From: Hanleya hanleyi
Taxonomy: Eukaryota; Mollusca; Polyplacophora; Lepidopleurida; Hanleyidae
Length of the DNA: 64,000 bases
Direction of reading: 5' to 3'
Assembly (NCBI GenBank): GCA_036873755.1
Contig: JAVTVY010039336.1
Span: 1-64,000 of the forward strand
This document shows, in pieces, positions 9,766 through 22,059 of the stretch (position 1 is the first letter of the stretch; each line of letters starts with the position of its first letter). Under the pieces are notes generated by a model. The model was not told the DNA's origin. It ran no database searches and saw only the letters and a program-made list of their open reading frames with translations. The translations under genes and the position numbers were made by a program.

Positions 9766-11745
9766 AATCGATCGAAACCGTTTCTCGATAAACGAGTGAA
9801 ACCGATAAATATCTCGTCTCGACAGGCCCCGGTTTATCTCCATCGATTGTTGTCCTGGTTTGCTCCCGTTTTTTTCTCTCTCGAAGTACTGGTCCATCTC
9901 GATCCCCCTTGAAATAATTCGACTTGCTTAGAGAATGGAACCGAGATTCCTTCAAATGAAAGTTTGAATCATTTGGAAGGCACATGCTCGATATATACAT
10001 ACTTCTCTGTTGCTGCTAGATTAATGTTGGCGAGTACATATGCATTAATAGAAGGATAAGGAACAAGAACCAATTGCTATTATTTTGTTATTTCATCTAT
10101 CTGTACATCTGTAGTCGCATACTTGCCTTTTTCTCTACGCGTTATGTATGAAAATAAACAAACATCGCCAACTGAATTGTATAAGCTGGCTCATTATTAT
10201 TCAACGTACTTTAATTTCGAAGCTGTATTTAGAATCTGAATCACTTTATTAGATACGTCAAGGAACTGCGCATTGAATTGTCCAGAATAAATAGAATAAG
10301 AGATTTTCCCGGTATACAGGGGCTTTTGACGACCACATGAGTGGAAACGGAAGAATATAGACATGAACGATCGATCGGAGTGTTTGAGCATTCCCTATCA
10401 CCCGTTCGCACAGACAACATGTGGTATCGTTGATTGTAAAATGTATGGGACAGTTGGTCTAATACGTAACTGCAACCTGAATCGGGTGGTAATTACTTTC
10501 ACTGTTTGGTTAATTTGCTAGACATGAAATCAGCAATACATAATAGAAAGTTAATATATTATCAAGCCCGCCAAAGAAATTAAGCTGTCCTCTCCGCTGT
10601 TGTTTCAAGCCGACGGTTTTTCGCAGAGCGATGGGGTGTGATTTATTTTATGAACACTTTTATTTCAGATTGTCAGTATTTCCGGTATGAACCTCTTCCA
10701 GGCAAGCTTATATAAAAAATAAACTTCTTTATATGATCTCCATATTTGAAATATGTCACAAGGAAGTAATTCTCGGGAAAACAGAAACTGCAATGAATGC
10801 TACCAAATTATAAAACAAGTCACACACCGAGGTTAGTACACCGGTCAAACTCTCATTTATCGCTTGCAACAATACATGTTTGGTCGACAATAATGTTATC
10901 GTACAATGATAAAGGTATGCTTCTATATCATTATTATTCAGATCAAATCCAGCTGATGTTTCATTTATTCCGGGTCCGATACTTGTCAGATATATTCAAT
11001 CATCATTCAAGATTATTCCATTATATATTCGTTAATTATATAGATAAATGAAACGTTTTGTTTCAATTGAGTTCTGGAAATATCAGGACAAGGATATATC
11101 GATTAAAAGCAATAACATGAAAACATCTTTTAAAAGAAAATCCGTTCTCTGGATTCTATTTTGGACAACAATATACATATACGACGAGTGCCACACTCTC
11201 ATCGCCTGAGAAGCTAAGAAACGACCAAATTAATTGCAGCAAAATACGAACATATAGCAATCGGGAATTCCTTCGAGTAACAACCGCGAAAACCGGGACA
11301 TTTCGATCGAGATAGAACCGAGAGCAAACCGGGAGACGTCGCCAGGTCTCCCGGTTCTGCCCTTCCGGTTTCAGGCGTGAAATTTCACGATTCATCTCGG
11401 AGGCATCGAGAAAGTGCTTTGAGTAACTTGACGTGACGCCTAAACGCTGCAGGGTTTCGTTTTCTTTTGACAGACAGTACTTTTCACTCATCAGCATTGA
11501 AAGGCATGTCCCACAAAATACTCCGGTTTACTAATTCGTTGAAGGCTGTTTGAAATTGCACGCAATCTGTTGTTCCCTAAATTTCTGTAATACACTTGGA
11601 ATCATCTGCGAATAGAGCTACCTTTTTTCATTACTCACCACAGTCCTGCATTTACATATAGTAAACACAATAGAGGTGCCAAGATAAATGATGTTCACCC
11701 AGTGTCACATTTGTGTGGTAATTAATTTCCGTGTTTCACTACACC
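9766..11745. other. No recognisable gene
   Basis: Two kilobases without a supported gene. Short frames at 9715-10000 and 11156-11497 (113 aa, minus) match nothing I know. Around 11290-11460 the composition is more GC-rich than its neighbours, with CCGGG-rich words, but I cannot assign it. Confidence 0.35.
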
Positions 11746-11880
11746 TAATATAGTATACTCAATAATAATATAGTATACTCAATAATAATATAGTATACTC
11801 AATAATAATATAGTATACTCAATAATAATATAGTATACTCAATAATAATATAGTATACTCAATAATAATATAGTATACTC
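11746..11880. repeat. 20-bp minisatellite, 7 units
   Basis: The unit AATAATAATATAGTATACTC is repeated six times from 11761 to 11880 without change, preceded by a partial unit from 11746. Each unit contains GTATAC, which is self-complementary. Confidence 0.95.
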
Positions 11881-12362
11881 AAGTAGCATGGTAGATATAC
11901 CCCATCTACTAATTCAAAATTTAATTCAATTCAGATCCTTTATTGTATAAACATCTCAAATGGACCGAAAACATGGAGAGGGAGACAACTCGTCCCCAGA
12001 ACATTAAGATCAACATTTAATACTGTCACAGAAGCTACCAATATATAGGGGAGACTACTCGTACAAGTAGTCAATTTTATGTTTCCCAATACTTATATCA
12101 GAAATGAACATCTGCTTTTAGGATATATGACTAGAATACAACGGGATGCGATATAGAGAACTAACATGACTGATGACTAGAAACTTTTACTGTTACCGTT
12201 TTTCGTTTTTCAAAACAGTTGTAAATATACTTTGCAATTAAATTTGAAGTTTCTAATGGTGTAAATAATCAAAAATGATGTAAATATTGAACTTGATCAT
12301 AAACCTGCACAATATCGAAGCATTTTGTTTTCAACTGGACAAGTTTCTTTTACATTACCGGT
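11881..12362. other. 3' flank of the minus-strand GPCR; nothing else seen
   Basis: Lies downstream of the receptor stop codon. No repeat or RNA gene recognised, and no obvious polyadenylation signal close to the stop. Confidence 0.4.
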
Positions 12363-13385
12363 TCATCTCTGTGATTCATTACTGTCCGATCTGTGAAAAA
12401 CATTCATTGGTAAACAATTCACGGAAATATTCGGATTTGAATCGAACGAAAACGCACTTTTTCTCACAGTTGGTGACATGAAGAAATACAAGAAGGGGTT
12501 GATGGCACTATTAAGGCAAATCAGGCCTATTGTGAGAGTTCCAATGGTAAAATCCGACGGTGGTAGTTGTACATGGAACGTAAAGACAATCATCGCGAAG
12601 ATATTCGGCGGTGTCCAGGATAAAACAAAGATTGACGTCATTGCCAACACAGCTCGTCCAGAAACAGTTTTTCTCGGAGTTTCGTTCTCAGAGTTGACCA
12701 ATCTCTTGCCAAGCGTATAGACTTTAATTCCATGGAATGTAACGACGACAATCAGAGGGATGAAGAAACAGAGAATGCAATATACGATGATGTAAACTCC
12801 GCTATTATTCTTTATGATACACGAAATCTCGGTGGCATTATTTCTGAAAGTACCTCGTCCTGTCCAGAGCATTGCTGTTGAATTGTACGCATACAATAGA
12901 ATCCATAGAATAACACATAACCACGCCACCTTCTTGGCTGTCAAATGGCGTCTGGCAAAGAACGGCTTTACAAGAGTCAAGTAACGTACCAAAGAAAACA
13001 GAGCCAAGTGGTAAGCACTGAGTCCCGCCGTCGAATATATGTTGATAAAGTACAGTTTGCAAATTGCATCCGGAATGTCGGGTATAAATACCAAATACCA
13101 GCTAGAACACACACATGCATCTGCCAACGCCAGACTTAACAATATAATATATGTAGGGGACATCCGTAGACTTTTAAGTCGTAAAATAGTCAGGATAAGA
13201 AACAAATTCCCAATTATACCAATGCAACACACGATATTGATACAAATGTTGAGGCCGATGAGAATGTATTCTGTTTGGCTGTTGAGTTTGGTATTGTTGG
13301 AATGACTGCTCAAATTATTCACAATCTCGTATGGGGCAATGCCGACAAGCTCTTCTCCGGGGTCTACGTCTGTCACGTTCAGCAT
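12363..13385 (-). CDS. Orphan rhodopsin-like (class A) GPCR, intronless
   Basis: A 340-aa seven-transmembrane receptor predicted to act at the plasma membrane and signal through G proteins; the ligand is unknown. The N-terminus has three N-glycosylation sequons (NVT at 3, NLS at 24, NNT at 30). Landmarks in order: GIIGN with Asn60 in TM1; LALAD with Asp89 in TM2; Cys109 before TM3 and Cys189 in loop 2 as the usual disulfide pair; VRY at 133-135 ending TM3; Trp161 in TM4; Pro210 in TM5; SWTP at 256-259 in TM6; NPFLY at 296-300 in TM7. Two class A motifs are altered: the acidic residue of D/ERY is Val, and CWxP is SWTP. The start was chosen because the paralogue at 35825 also begins Met-Leu-Asn. 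Length and motifs suggest a working gene. The subfamily cannot be named by reading; peptide-type receptors are a guess. Confidence 0.9.
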   Translation of the reverse strand: MLNVTDVDPGEELVGIAPYEIVNNLSSHSNNTKLNSQTEYILIGLNICINIVCCIGIIGNLFLILTILRLKSLRMSPTYIILLSLALADACVCSSWYLVFIPDIPDAICKLYFINIYSTAGLSAYHLALFSLVRYLTLVKPFFARRHLTAKKVAWLCVILWILLYAYNSTAMLWTGRGTFRNNATEISCIIKNNSGVYIIVYCILCFFIPLIVVVTFHGIKVYTLGKRLVNSENETPRKTVSGRAVLAMTSIFVLSWTPPNIFAMIVFTFHVQLPPSDFTIGTLTIGLICLNSAINPFLYFFMSPTVRKSAFSFDSNPNISVNCLPMNVFHRSDSNESQR

Positions 13386-14569
13386 ATTTCGTTGAAAATG
13401 GCGAATAACTGTTCCTCCTGTGAATGCTTAAAGGCAGATTTTACCTTCAAATTTTGACATTTTCAATCGTCTTTTCATGATAAGATTGAGTCATTGGTTA
13501 ATGAACATATACAATCTGGTCTGTAAAATCGGGATGACGTCGATTATTAGCACAGATATAGACGCACGTATTTTCCTTGAATATTGGGTTTTCTTTCTTG
13601 GCAGGTTGAATATTACCAACCATGAACTAATACATTCAAACCCATTCCTTAAATTTTGTATTCTCTTGCGTGTCCGGTTAGCAATGAAATTATACGTTCG
13701 AACTCGTTCAGAATTGTCTGTGATTCAGCAATGAAAATATCATTCCCTTCCGCAGTTACCCTATCTTTTGGTTCAGCTCATCTTAGTTTGACTAGTTCTG
13801 GTATATTCATTAACAACGTGTCAAGCTGTTTAGGAACTGAGTAGCGCGTGTGTGAATATGTTTTCATATAAAATAGAGCACTTTCAATAAATTCTGCTTC
13901 CAAAGCTGCGATTTTCTCATTTGCAGCATAGTTCAGTTCTTCTTTGTTTCGAGTAGCACAGACATGCAGCTCATCTGAAGGGGTTTGGCACAGTATAGTG
14001 GCAACGTTAGACGTGCTTCGTCATCACCAGCTTTCTGATTGTCAGCTACGGTCAGATATAACATTAAAAATATGATCATGTGATATGATGCTTTAAAATA
14101 TCTATGAACCCATGTCTGGAATATGATGGTACGCCCATTTGATATGGTCTTAGTTAAGTGCATAGAGAACCTTTTCCCAACAGACAGTGCTGTCGTTGTT
14201 TGCAAAGTACTCAAAATGAGCTTGTAGTGGAAGTTATGTCGCGTCTAAGCAAATGCAACAATACAGTATAGCTGTGTCTCCATGACGACAAACAGGTGTG
14301 AGGATTTACTGATCGGGTAACCTTGACACGCGCATATTAACCGGTTAATACACGTATTTCTTCACTGCTGCTTTCGACGAGCTTCCGAACATTAATCACA
14401 GCACCAGCAATTACAGCTATTGACAATTCTAATTGCAGAAAGCTGTGTATTATTCGTGCTGTTATTTGCACATGAGATGGATATACGAGTTGGTCGGATA
14501 TATTCATCAATGAATCAACAAACATAATGCAGGGGTTGTGCAATCTAAATCAGAGAGTCAAGTGCATCG
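13386..14569. other. 5' flank of the GPCR, shared with the GPCR pseudogene
   Basis: No gene. The part at about 13870-14130 resembles 22500-22760, the equivalent flank of the receptor pseudogene (CATAGTTCAG near the start, TCAAATATCTATGAA-like text near the end). The two receptor loci therefore arose by duplication of genomic DNA, not by retroposition of an mRNA. Confidence 0.5.
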
Positions 14570-14760
14570 AGAACTGATCAGCGGTACGGATTTTGGCATC
14601 TGGAACATCATGATGTCTTGACGACGTCATTGAAAACTGCTGACCGCTTCTCCCTTGAATGAACTAGAATATGTTGATTTTGCTGCTAATGCTGTTATAT
14701 GAATTAGGTTTTCGGATTGTGGTCACTGAAATTCTGTAATGGACGACGGCTAGAAGGATA
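14570..14760 (+). repeat. Solo Penelope-like pseudo-LTR, degraded
   Basis: Reads GATCAGCGGTACGGATTTTG, then GAACATCATGATGTCTTG, CTGACCGCTTCTC, and finally ATGGACGACGGCT, in the order of the sense pLTR at 3400-3654, with deletions and changes. No RT or endonuclease lies beside it. Confidence 0.75.
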
Positions 14761-15061
14761 GCTATCGATAACACAGAACAGAATTCTTAAAGAAATAATT
14801 TCTTGACACTCGGCCACCGAGAGCCCCTCTTCGAAATATTTAATTATGGCACAGTTACACCCGATTGTCTTCCGATCAATTTACTGTCTCAAATATAATT
14901 CGTCAGGCAATACATTTAGAGAAAATTTGAGAAAAAAAAGTTAGAATTTTTTTTTACTGTGAACATGCAAGCACAGAACGGCGTAAAATGACAAAAAGTA
15001 AAACGATCTCACTGACTGATTTTCTGACTGCATGTATATTGTACGGGAGATGGTTTGATAA
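14761..15061. other. No recognisable feature
   Basis: About 300 bp of unassigned sequence; nothing beyond short A/T runs. Confidence 0.4.
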
Positions 15062-15205
15062 GATCTCCTGACTCAGAATGGATTTATCCATTGATATCCT
15101 GACTCAGAATGAATGTATCCTTTGATATCCTGACTCAAAATGGATGTATCCACTGATATCCTGAATCATAATGGATATATCCATTGGTATCCTGACTCAG
15201 ATACA
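15062..15205. repeat. ~34-bp minisatellite, about 4 units
   Basis: The unit TATCCTGACTCAGAATGGAT with a ...GTATCCATTGA tail repeats four times with a few substitutions between 15062 and 15205. Confidence 0.85.
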
Positions 15206-15344
15206 TATACTGAGTAGATGTGGTACAATAATTGCCTTGCGAACAGACCAGATGGAATTGATTAAGTTGTCAAGTTGCCGTTCTGCACGACTGCTCAAAT
15301 TAGGAAAAGTTATCGTCCTGCACGACTGCTTAAATTAGGAAAAG

Positions 15345-15470
15345 TCAACATGCTCCCAAGTAAGCAAAACATAGCCAAATGATAAGCGTTGAAACAGGAG
15401 ATTGTCCAGATTGCATCCAAAATTTCTGACATATCAAGCTACAAAAACACACACATGCACATGTACTCTG
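15345..15470 (-). pseudogene. Decayed GPCR relic, TM2-TM3 region
   Basis: Minus-strand translation gives MCMCVFL, a stop, LDMSEILDAI, and after a small gap NAYHLAMF. This matches the extracellular loop 1 and TM3 start of the two intact receptors (LDIPETPDAIC and SAYHLALF in their own versions). The Cys expected after DAI is lost, there is an in-frame stop, and the flanking TM segments are gone. About 40 codons remain, so this is the oldest-looking receptor copy here. It lies between the intact gene at 12.4-13.4 kb and the pseudogene at 21-22 kb. Confidence 0.65.
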
Positions 15471-17084
15471 GCCAAATCAACAACTATTGCTCGTGGTACA
15501 TGTATGTTTATGTCATATTCAACATATTTCATGAAATCCACGAAATCTGTAACCAAAATGTAATTCCGTCACATAATTCAAATTCTCGTTTACATCATTC
15601 CTGGACAATTTTGCCAGTGTTATTGACCAGTCATTATCGTTCTTTCACATTCAATCAATTATACGTGCATTACCGCGTACACCACAACAGAATTCATGTG
15701 TTTGGGTCTGTCCTCAGAATTGTTTAGACCGGATAAACATGAAACGTGTAAAATAGGAAAATCGCAACTCCTTAAGGGTACAGAGCCCTCCTGCACACAC
15801 GTTTACACACTCTCTCGAATTTTTCTTTATACAGCTGAAAGTATGCCACACAGCTATGGTAATGTAAGTATTATTGAAAGCACATTCATTGACGATTACA
15901 AAGATATAAGTTTGTTCACTGTATACCTGTATGTTCTGAAGATATTTGGATTTTAAATAAATTTAATTTTAATTTTTTAAACGCTATTTTCAAAAAAAGG
16001 ATTCAACTTATCGTAACTTACTTCATCATTTCCTGTAGAAGACAACTCCTTGGTTGCTCTGGTCAGCTTGATGCCCTGCAAGACGTTCCGTTATAATCAC
16101 ATAGATATATCTTAGGAAATATTAGACACTATATAGGGGATCTATCTTTTGTTGAGGCGTTTCTTTCCATTTACCATTGTCCCCAGTATTTACCAATCTC
16201 TAACCATGGATAAGATTAAATCGGTTTCCAAATTTATTCGGGTATAAATGATTTCAAGTGTGCACCCTATCAGGAATTGTATTCTGGGTTATTTACTTTC
16301 GGAACCTGAGATTTCACTCCAAATTTATGTGGTAAGATGATTATAGAGGATTGATATACAAGAAAGCGTAGCTCATGAATATCCGAAGTAAGCCATTGAG
16401 ATTTGAACTGGTGACCCGTGACGGAAATACCAAGTCCGATTTGGGTAAAAGCTTACAACCGGTTCAATCGAAATAGAACGCAATGGACCACTCGTCGATT
16501 GTAGCGAGGTTGGCATCCTTTCAAACAACAGTAGGGTTCAGGAATTTGGTGAAAACAAATACGGTCATATTTTACGTGTTATTCTTCCGTCTTTCGTTCC
16601 GGTTTTACACCAACAATTAGGTTTTCACGACGACAAAATAAATCACAGGGAAAAATGACCCGGAGAGGATAAATGAGGTCCACTCACGCATTGAGTAATC
16701 CTCACTGCTTTGGTCCTAGATGAGATCTTTGTGAGCTGAGAACCGATCTGGTTTGATAATTCAGGTCTAATCTTGCCAACCTGCTTTGTTTCTTGATTCT
16801 GATTCTGAAACCTTGCAATCCATCAACTTTAGCTCTTCTGATACACAATTTGCTAATCTTACTACAATATTGTTAACCGCCTCTGTTGATTTTTGTTTGT
16901 CTTGACCGTACCGCAAAAGTTTGGGTCAAAATATCATGAAACTTTGTCAGGACAGTATTGAAGTCACTGTGGATAACCTGATATAAAAAAATCGGTGTGA
17001 AACCAAAGTTGGCTCTTTGCATTGTGTCGTAGGTTTGATCATTGGCGATTCTTTATTTGATTTCTTCTCTGATAAAGAACCAAA
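15471..17084. other. No recognisable gene
   Basis: Short frames (15389-15727 and 15696-15956, plus) show no family features. A tRNA-like scrap near 16400 was considered and set aside. Nothing else supported. Confidence 0.35.
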
Positions 17085-17220
17085 TTTGGTTATATGTAAA
17101 CCTCTGATACATGGAATCAAAATCTAACGTTCGACACCACACATAATCAAATTTGGTTATATGTGAACCTCTGATACATGGAATCAAAATCTAACGTTCG
17201 ACACCACACAGAATCAAATT
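17085..17220. repeat. ~67-bp tandem duplication
   Basis: A unit starting CAAATTTGGTTATATGT and holding CCTCTGATACATGGAATC and CTAACGTTCGACACC occurs twice with a couple of differences; a third partial start follows at 17214. Confidence 0.9.
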
Positions 17221-17640
17221 TGGTTCCATGTATAAACTAAATATTCTAACCACGAAGAATATATATTTCTTAAAGTGAACAGCATGCTTTTTCTGTATTG
17301 TACTTTCGTCTGTAACCTGGATCTTCGGAACAACGAACTGATATATTGACCAGGTCGTTGTTTTCCAACACAAGGTAAATGGTTTGACACAAGTCTGTTC
17401 TTGGTAATCCCTCCCCAATGCTCCTGCAAGCTGATCACCCTTCAAAACCTGACAGTCGAAGATAAACGGTACTTTGACAACGTACTCGTGTTTATTCGGA
17501 TATTGCTAACAGAGGATCGTTTTTCTAGTGGACAGCGATGTAAAATCAGGGTATATTATGCAACAGTGCAGGCATGTTTTATCCTGTCTTACCTGCTTCA
17601 TTTAAGCTTAAATTCTGAGGTCAACGCTCAGTATTGCTCT
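17221..17640. other. No recognisable gene
   Basis: Short ORFs only; the phrase CAACGAACTGATATAT also occurs near 22280, hinting at more flank sharing with the GPCR pseudogene locus. Confidence 0.3.
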
Positions 17641-17960
17641 CGTAATGGACACCAATCATGTACTAACGATGGATAGTCTCAATTTAATGCTATCGTCTCA
17701 AGCGTTTTCCAGCTCAACAATCTGCCAGCTAGCTCTTATTCATATTCGACCATTCGATCTGTATTATGATGTATTGGTCAGGCAGAACAAGATGCAAAGA
17801 TATTTAACAATGTCTGCAGTAACATTCCAAGACAGACGAGCCTTTGAAGGCTGTATTTTGGACGGCCTCACTGTTCTCATACGGTTGGTACCTGAATTAT
17901 CTGTCGCCTGACGCATTGATGGAATTATGCTGGCTTCGAATAAAACACTGGTCTGAAACC
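17641..17960. repeat. Duplicated segment, partner at 8480-8770
   Basis: Second copy of the segment described at 8480, same orientation, ~9.2 kb away. Its frame at 17645-17911 is open, but the partner is not open in the same frame, so coding is doubtful. Confidence 0.7.
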
Positions 17961-18927
17961 AGTTACGAATACGAAATAACTTAGTCTGACAATTATTTCC
18001 TTATTTACGGAGTTGAGATTGATGAGACTTGATTTTAATGTTCTAACTGCCATATCAACGGAAACGCTCATCAACTACAAGTACCTGGGTAATGTTAACC
18101 TAAGCCACACCAACATATGGGTAGATCCTTTTTTCACCCTCATGTGAGTTTAGCATCTCTGATTTAAGAGGGAACGACAATAAAACGTTTTCGAGTAAGT
18201 CGATTGGCATCCTTTACCTTTCTCAATCATATTATCCGCTATCTTTGACAGATGGACGTGTAAAAGGATTCCATATGATATCAGCTATCTTGTTCTATCA
18301 TCCTATAAGAGCATTTGATAACCTTTTCCGATTGAACCGAGTTGCTAAGTCTGTTCGAAACAAATTGGAAAAACGTCGCTTTGTGCAGCTCGTTAAGTGA
18401 TCTTCGCGTTTCATTAAATCAGTGTGAATTTTCCTCGTCCAGCTACAGTTCGGACATTTCCTAGACAACAGTTTATTGCTGATACTCAAACCAAACATTG
18501 GTTCGGGTTCGGAGGGATCAGCTGAACTGGATTTCAGCAACAGTCGGTTAAACGAAATGTCACCAATTCTACTCAGGCTACATGTAGGTCAACCAGCCCC
18601 ATTCATAGATTATCATTTACACATACAAAGTATCCACTTGACACGTTTACCAGAAATCCATAGCAAAGAAAGAAATACATCAGCTGCGAGACTGAAGCTT
18701 AGTATTTGTTTCAAATACAACAATGTAGCGGTTTTGAATAATTGTGAGATGGAGTTTGATGGCCAACACATTGGCAATCAGCTTACATGATACACCGAAC
18801 AAATTATATTTAAATGCATACCATTTGGTTGTGAGCTTGTTTGATGGGCCGAACATAGCATGAATCTGACTCTAGGAGGATGGTTATAGCTAAGCGCTGA
18901 ATTCGGCGTCAAATCTAATTTCGCGGG

Positions 18928-18931
<4 letters not shown>
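17961..18931. other. No recognisable gene
   Basis: Frames at 18298-18540 (minus) and 18476-18790 (plus) match no family I recognise. No repeats seen. Confidence 0.35.

Positions 18932-18973
<42 letters not shown>
18932..18973. repeat. (CT)21 microsatellite
   Basis: Uninterrupted CT dinucleotide run, preceded by a short GC-rich word (CGCGGGCGCG). Short frames across it are artefacts. Confidence 0.98.
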
Positions 18974-18976
<3 letters not shown>

Positions 18977-20379
18977 TATAGCTAGTAATATAACGTAACA
19001 GAATGCTGTGGTCGCCATCATAATTTTGGCCGCTATGGGTTGCCTGTGGAAGTCCAACGTTGGAGTTGATAGGAATTTTCTTGCAATCGCGCACATTAAT
19101 AGCACCATAGCTATACCGCACGACCAATATCCTGAAGAGCTATCCGTTGTGCCTAGCAGATGATCGCCCTCTTCTATGCAATGTATTGTATGTCATACCA
19201 CACCACATGGATAGCAAGGTTACACCTTTGGCGGCTACATATAAGTTCTCCACATAATCCCACAAAACGTTCTTCAGCACAGAAACAACAAACTACAATC
19301 TGTGGTGGTGTCGTGTGGTACGACCAACCGAGACTACCTTTGGCGACTACATATACGTTCAACGGAGATGTTCGAACACAAATATGTTGGAATACAAATT
19401 CTCGGTCCACGTTTGGATGACTTCAAGGTGACATGCCATTACTTATTTTGATTTTACCTGCCGAGTCCTTATCAACTTTTATTAACAAAACGAATCGTCT
19501 TCAAAGCTGAGAACACTTGAACCAACATCTAAATATTCACGTAAACTTCAGCTGCGGAGATCACATAATTTATGTTGCTTGAAAATTATTTTATTATATT
19601 ATTTAATGCATGGTATTATAGGCATTAGCTAAAATGAAGAAATGCAATCGGAGGGGAGTAGTAACGTTAACATGCGAAAACCTTCCTTAAGTGTTACGTT
19701 AGTAAAGTTAAAAATGTTTGTTTTTTATAAAAGTCTACACAAAAACCGTCTCCGTACAGACAAAATATTCGAGATGTATACTGTAAGCTTTCACAGATAA
19801 TGTAGATAATGCAGGGTCAACGCACGCTTGAAGTGGGGCTTTCGGTTGTGTTTGGCATTTTAGTATATACTTTAGCAGGGATTTTCAATTATTGAATATC
19901 TAAAATATGATTCTCGGAATCAAAGTAATATTTCGAAGTAATAACACGGCAGATATGGCGAATTTGAAAACATCGGATTCGTCCTGTTTCAAGGTGTCAT
20001 ATTTTAGATATATTGAAAAACCCATGCTAAAATGTATGCGGAAAACTCAAAACAGCAAGCCTCATTTCAAATGTCAGTCGACATTGTTTTGTGACACTTT
20101 TGACTCTGAGCGTTAACAATATAAAACTTTAAACTTTTGCTTTTGCTTAATACAAACGTAACACGTAAGGGAATATTTCTTATGTTCATTCTCTTTGTTG
20201 GCGGATTTCTGGACATCAAGGTAAACATTAGGTCATTATTATTTTCAACGTGATTCCCGACATAACAATTAGCACAACGGACATATTGTCTCCAGACAAT
20301 TAAAAAAATGAGAGGTGCTATGCTCGGCTGTATGACTAGACGTCCTGCATCCGGGATCACATTTGATACCAGGCATGTT
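18974..20379. other. No recognisable gene
   Basis: Only a ~35-bp imperfect direct repeat stands out: CACCTTTGGCGGCTACATAT near 19209 and CTACCTTTGGCGACTACATA near 19333. Remaining frames are short and unrecognised. Confidence 0.35.
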
Positions 20380-20900
20380 GGGGGGGGGGGGCATTATGGC
20401 ACTCCATGCCAAACTTTCTAACCTATCTCCGGATCGACAAAAAATTAAGAGGCGATATTTCGGGACTCTGTAGTTGTATCATATTTAGAATCGTTTTAAA
20501 TTTTGAACCTATTTGCGTAACTTAACGAGGATCATGAGTAAATTAAAATTGGCGACCGTCTGAGGTTTCAGAAAAGTGCTGTTTTCGCCATTTTTCTTCA
20601 AAATGTCCGCCTATCTGCGAGTAAAAATGGGCACAAGCTATTTTATTTCACATCAGATTATTACTTACTAATCAATCATGCAGTTTTTGTAAAGTAAACG
20701 CATAAAGAAAAATCGTCCTAAAAAATGCATTTTTTAACGTGAGGTCATCTTCGCCGCCATCTTGGATTTTTTCACCTCCTAGTAAAGCTTGACACAAGGA
20801 TACACTGTGGTAAGTTTCAGCTCCCTAGATCAAGGGGTAAGAAAACTATTTAGTGGGGAGGGGGCATCCACTATAAAGTCAAATTGGTAATTTTTGAAAA
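20380..20900 (-). repeat. Dispersed repeat family D, copy 2
   Basis: Minus-strand copy: reads TTTCACATCAGATTATTA, GCCGCCATCTTGGATTTTT and GTAAGTTTCAGCTCCCTAGA, the complements of the family words. Begins beside an 11-base G run. Confidence 0.65.
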
Positions 20901-20999
20901 TATGGAATTTGCTCACAAACCTGCGTCTTGACAGAGAATACTGTGTTTAACAGAGCAATGGATTATCAACTTAGATTTCGACAAACAGTCGCCTTCCTC

Positions 21000-22050
21000 T
21001 TTTAGGTTAAATTACAGGCTCGGCTTTGTGATTCATTACTGTTCGACATTTTAGAAAAGAGACCCATTGTTAAACAATTCATATAAATTCTTGACTTTGA
21101 ACCGAAGGAAAACGCACGTTTTCTTGCAGTTGGTGAAATGAAGAAATACAAGAAAGGGTTGATGGCACTATTAAGAAAGATCAAACCTCCTGTGAGATTC
21201 CCAGTGGCAAACGCCGATTCCGATATTTGGATTTTGTATGTATAGGCAATCATCAAAAATAAATTCATGGGCATCCAGGACAAACAAAGATTGACATTAT
21301 TGTCATCACAGATCGTCCAGAAACAGTTTTTCTTGGTATTTGGTTCTCGGAGTTGACCAATGTCTTGCTAATTTATAGACTTTCACACTATGGAATGCAA
21401 CGAAGAAAGCTAGTGGAATGAAGAAACACAAGATGAAATACGCGAGGATGTAGACCCGATATTTTCCTTGATCACACACGTGGTAGTGTTAACATCATCG
21501 CGGAGGGTACCTTGTCCTTTCAGTAACATATTGAATTGAACGCGAACAATACAAGCCATAGAATAACACATATCCACGCTACCTTCTTGGCTGTCAAATG
21601 ACGCCTGGCAAGCGTCTTTAGAAGAGTAAGATAACGCACAAAAGAAACAGAGCCAAGTGGCAAGCGCTGAGTGCAGTAGTGGAAAACATTTTGAAATAGA
21701 AGATTTTGCAGATGACATCCGAAATTTCAGGCATATCAAGCAAGTAAAAGCTAAAGCACAGACATACAATGTACATCTGCAGACGCCAGACTCAGCAATA
21801 TAATATATGTAGGGGATATCCGCAGACTTTTGAGTCGTAAACTAGTCAGGATAGGAAACAGATTCCCAATTATACCAAGACAAGACACGATATGGAGAAA
21901 AATGTTCAGGCCGTTGAAAATGGCAACTGAACGACTGCTTATGGGGCTGCTAGTATTAGAATGACTGGTAAAATTATTCACAGAAGTACTTTCGTTTTGG
22001 CCACTTTTGACATACTGTTCCTCGTGGTATGTTTCTGCAATATTCAACAT
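21000..22050 (-). pseudogene. Class A GPCR pseudogene (paralogue of the 12-kb gene)
   Basis: A receptor of the same family, broken by several frame changes and stops. The first piece (22050 to about 21751) gives MLNIAETYHEE, TM1 with CLGIIGN, and TM2 with ISPTYIILLSLASAD, then a stop. The next pieces, spread over different frames to about 21410, give LDMPEISDVICKIF and TTALSACHLALF, then a shifted ARRH-like segment and the TM4 region. The last piece (21283-21002) gives TM6/TM7 with NSAINPFLYFF and a tail ending near NSNESQ, like the intact neighbour's SNESQR. The Met-Leu-Asn start matches both intact receptors. At least four lesions make a functional protein very unlikely. Confidence 0.9.
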
Positions 22051-22059
22051 AGTGACAAA

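Noticed and set aside
13139..13275. Plus-strand ORFs across the 12-kb GPCR
   Set aside because: They are shadows of the minus-strand receptor, whose seven-helix motifs are unambiguous.
16388..16470. tRNA-like text (TTTGAACTGGTGACCCGTGAC) on the minus strand
   Set aside because: The T-arm match is partial, and no D-arm, anticodon arm or acceptor stem could be built around it.
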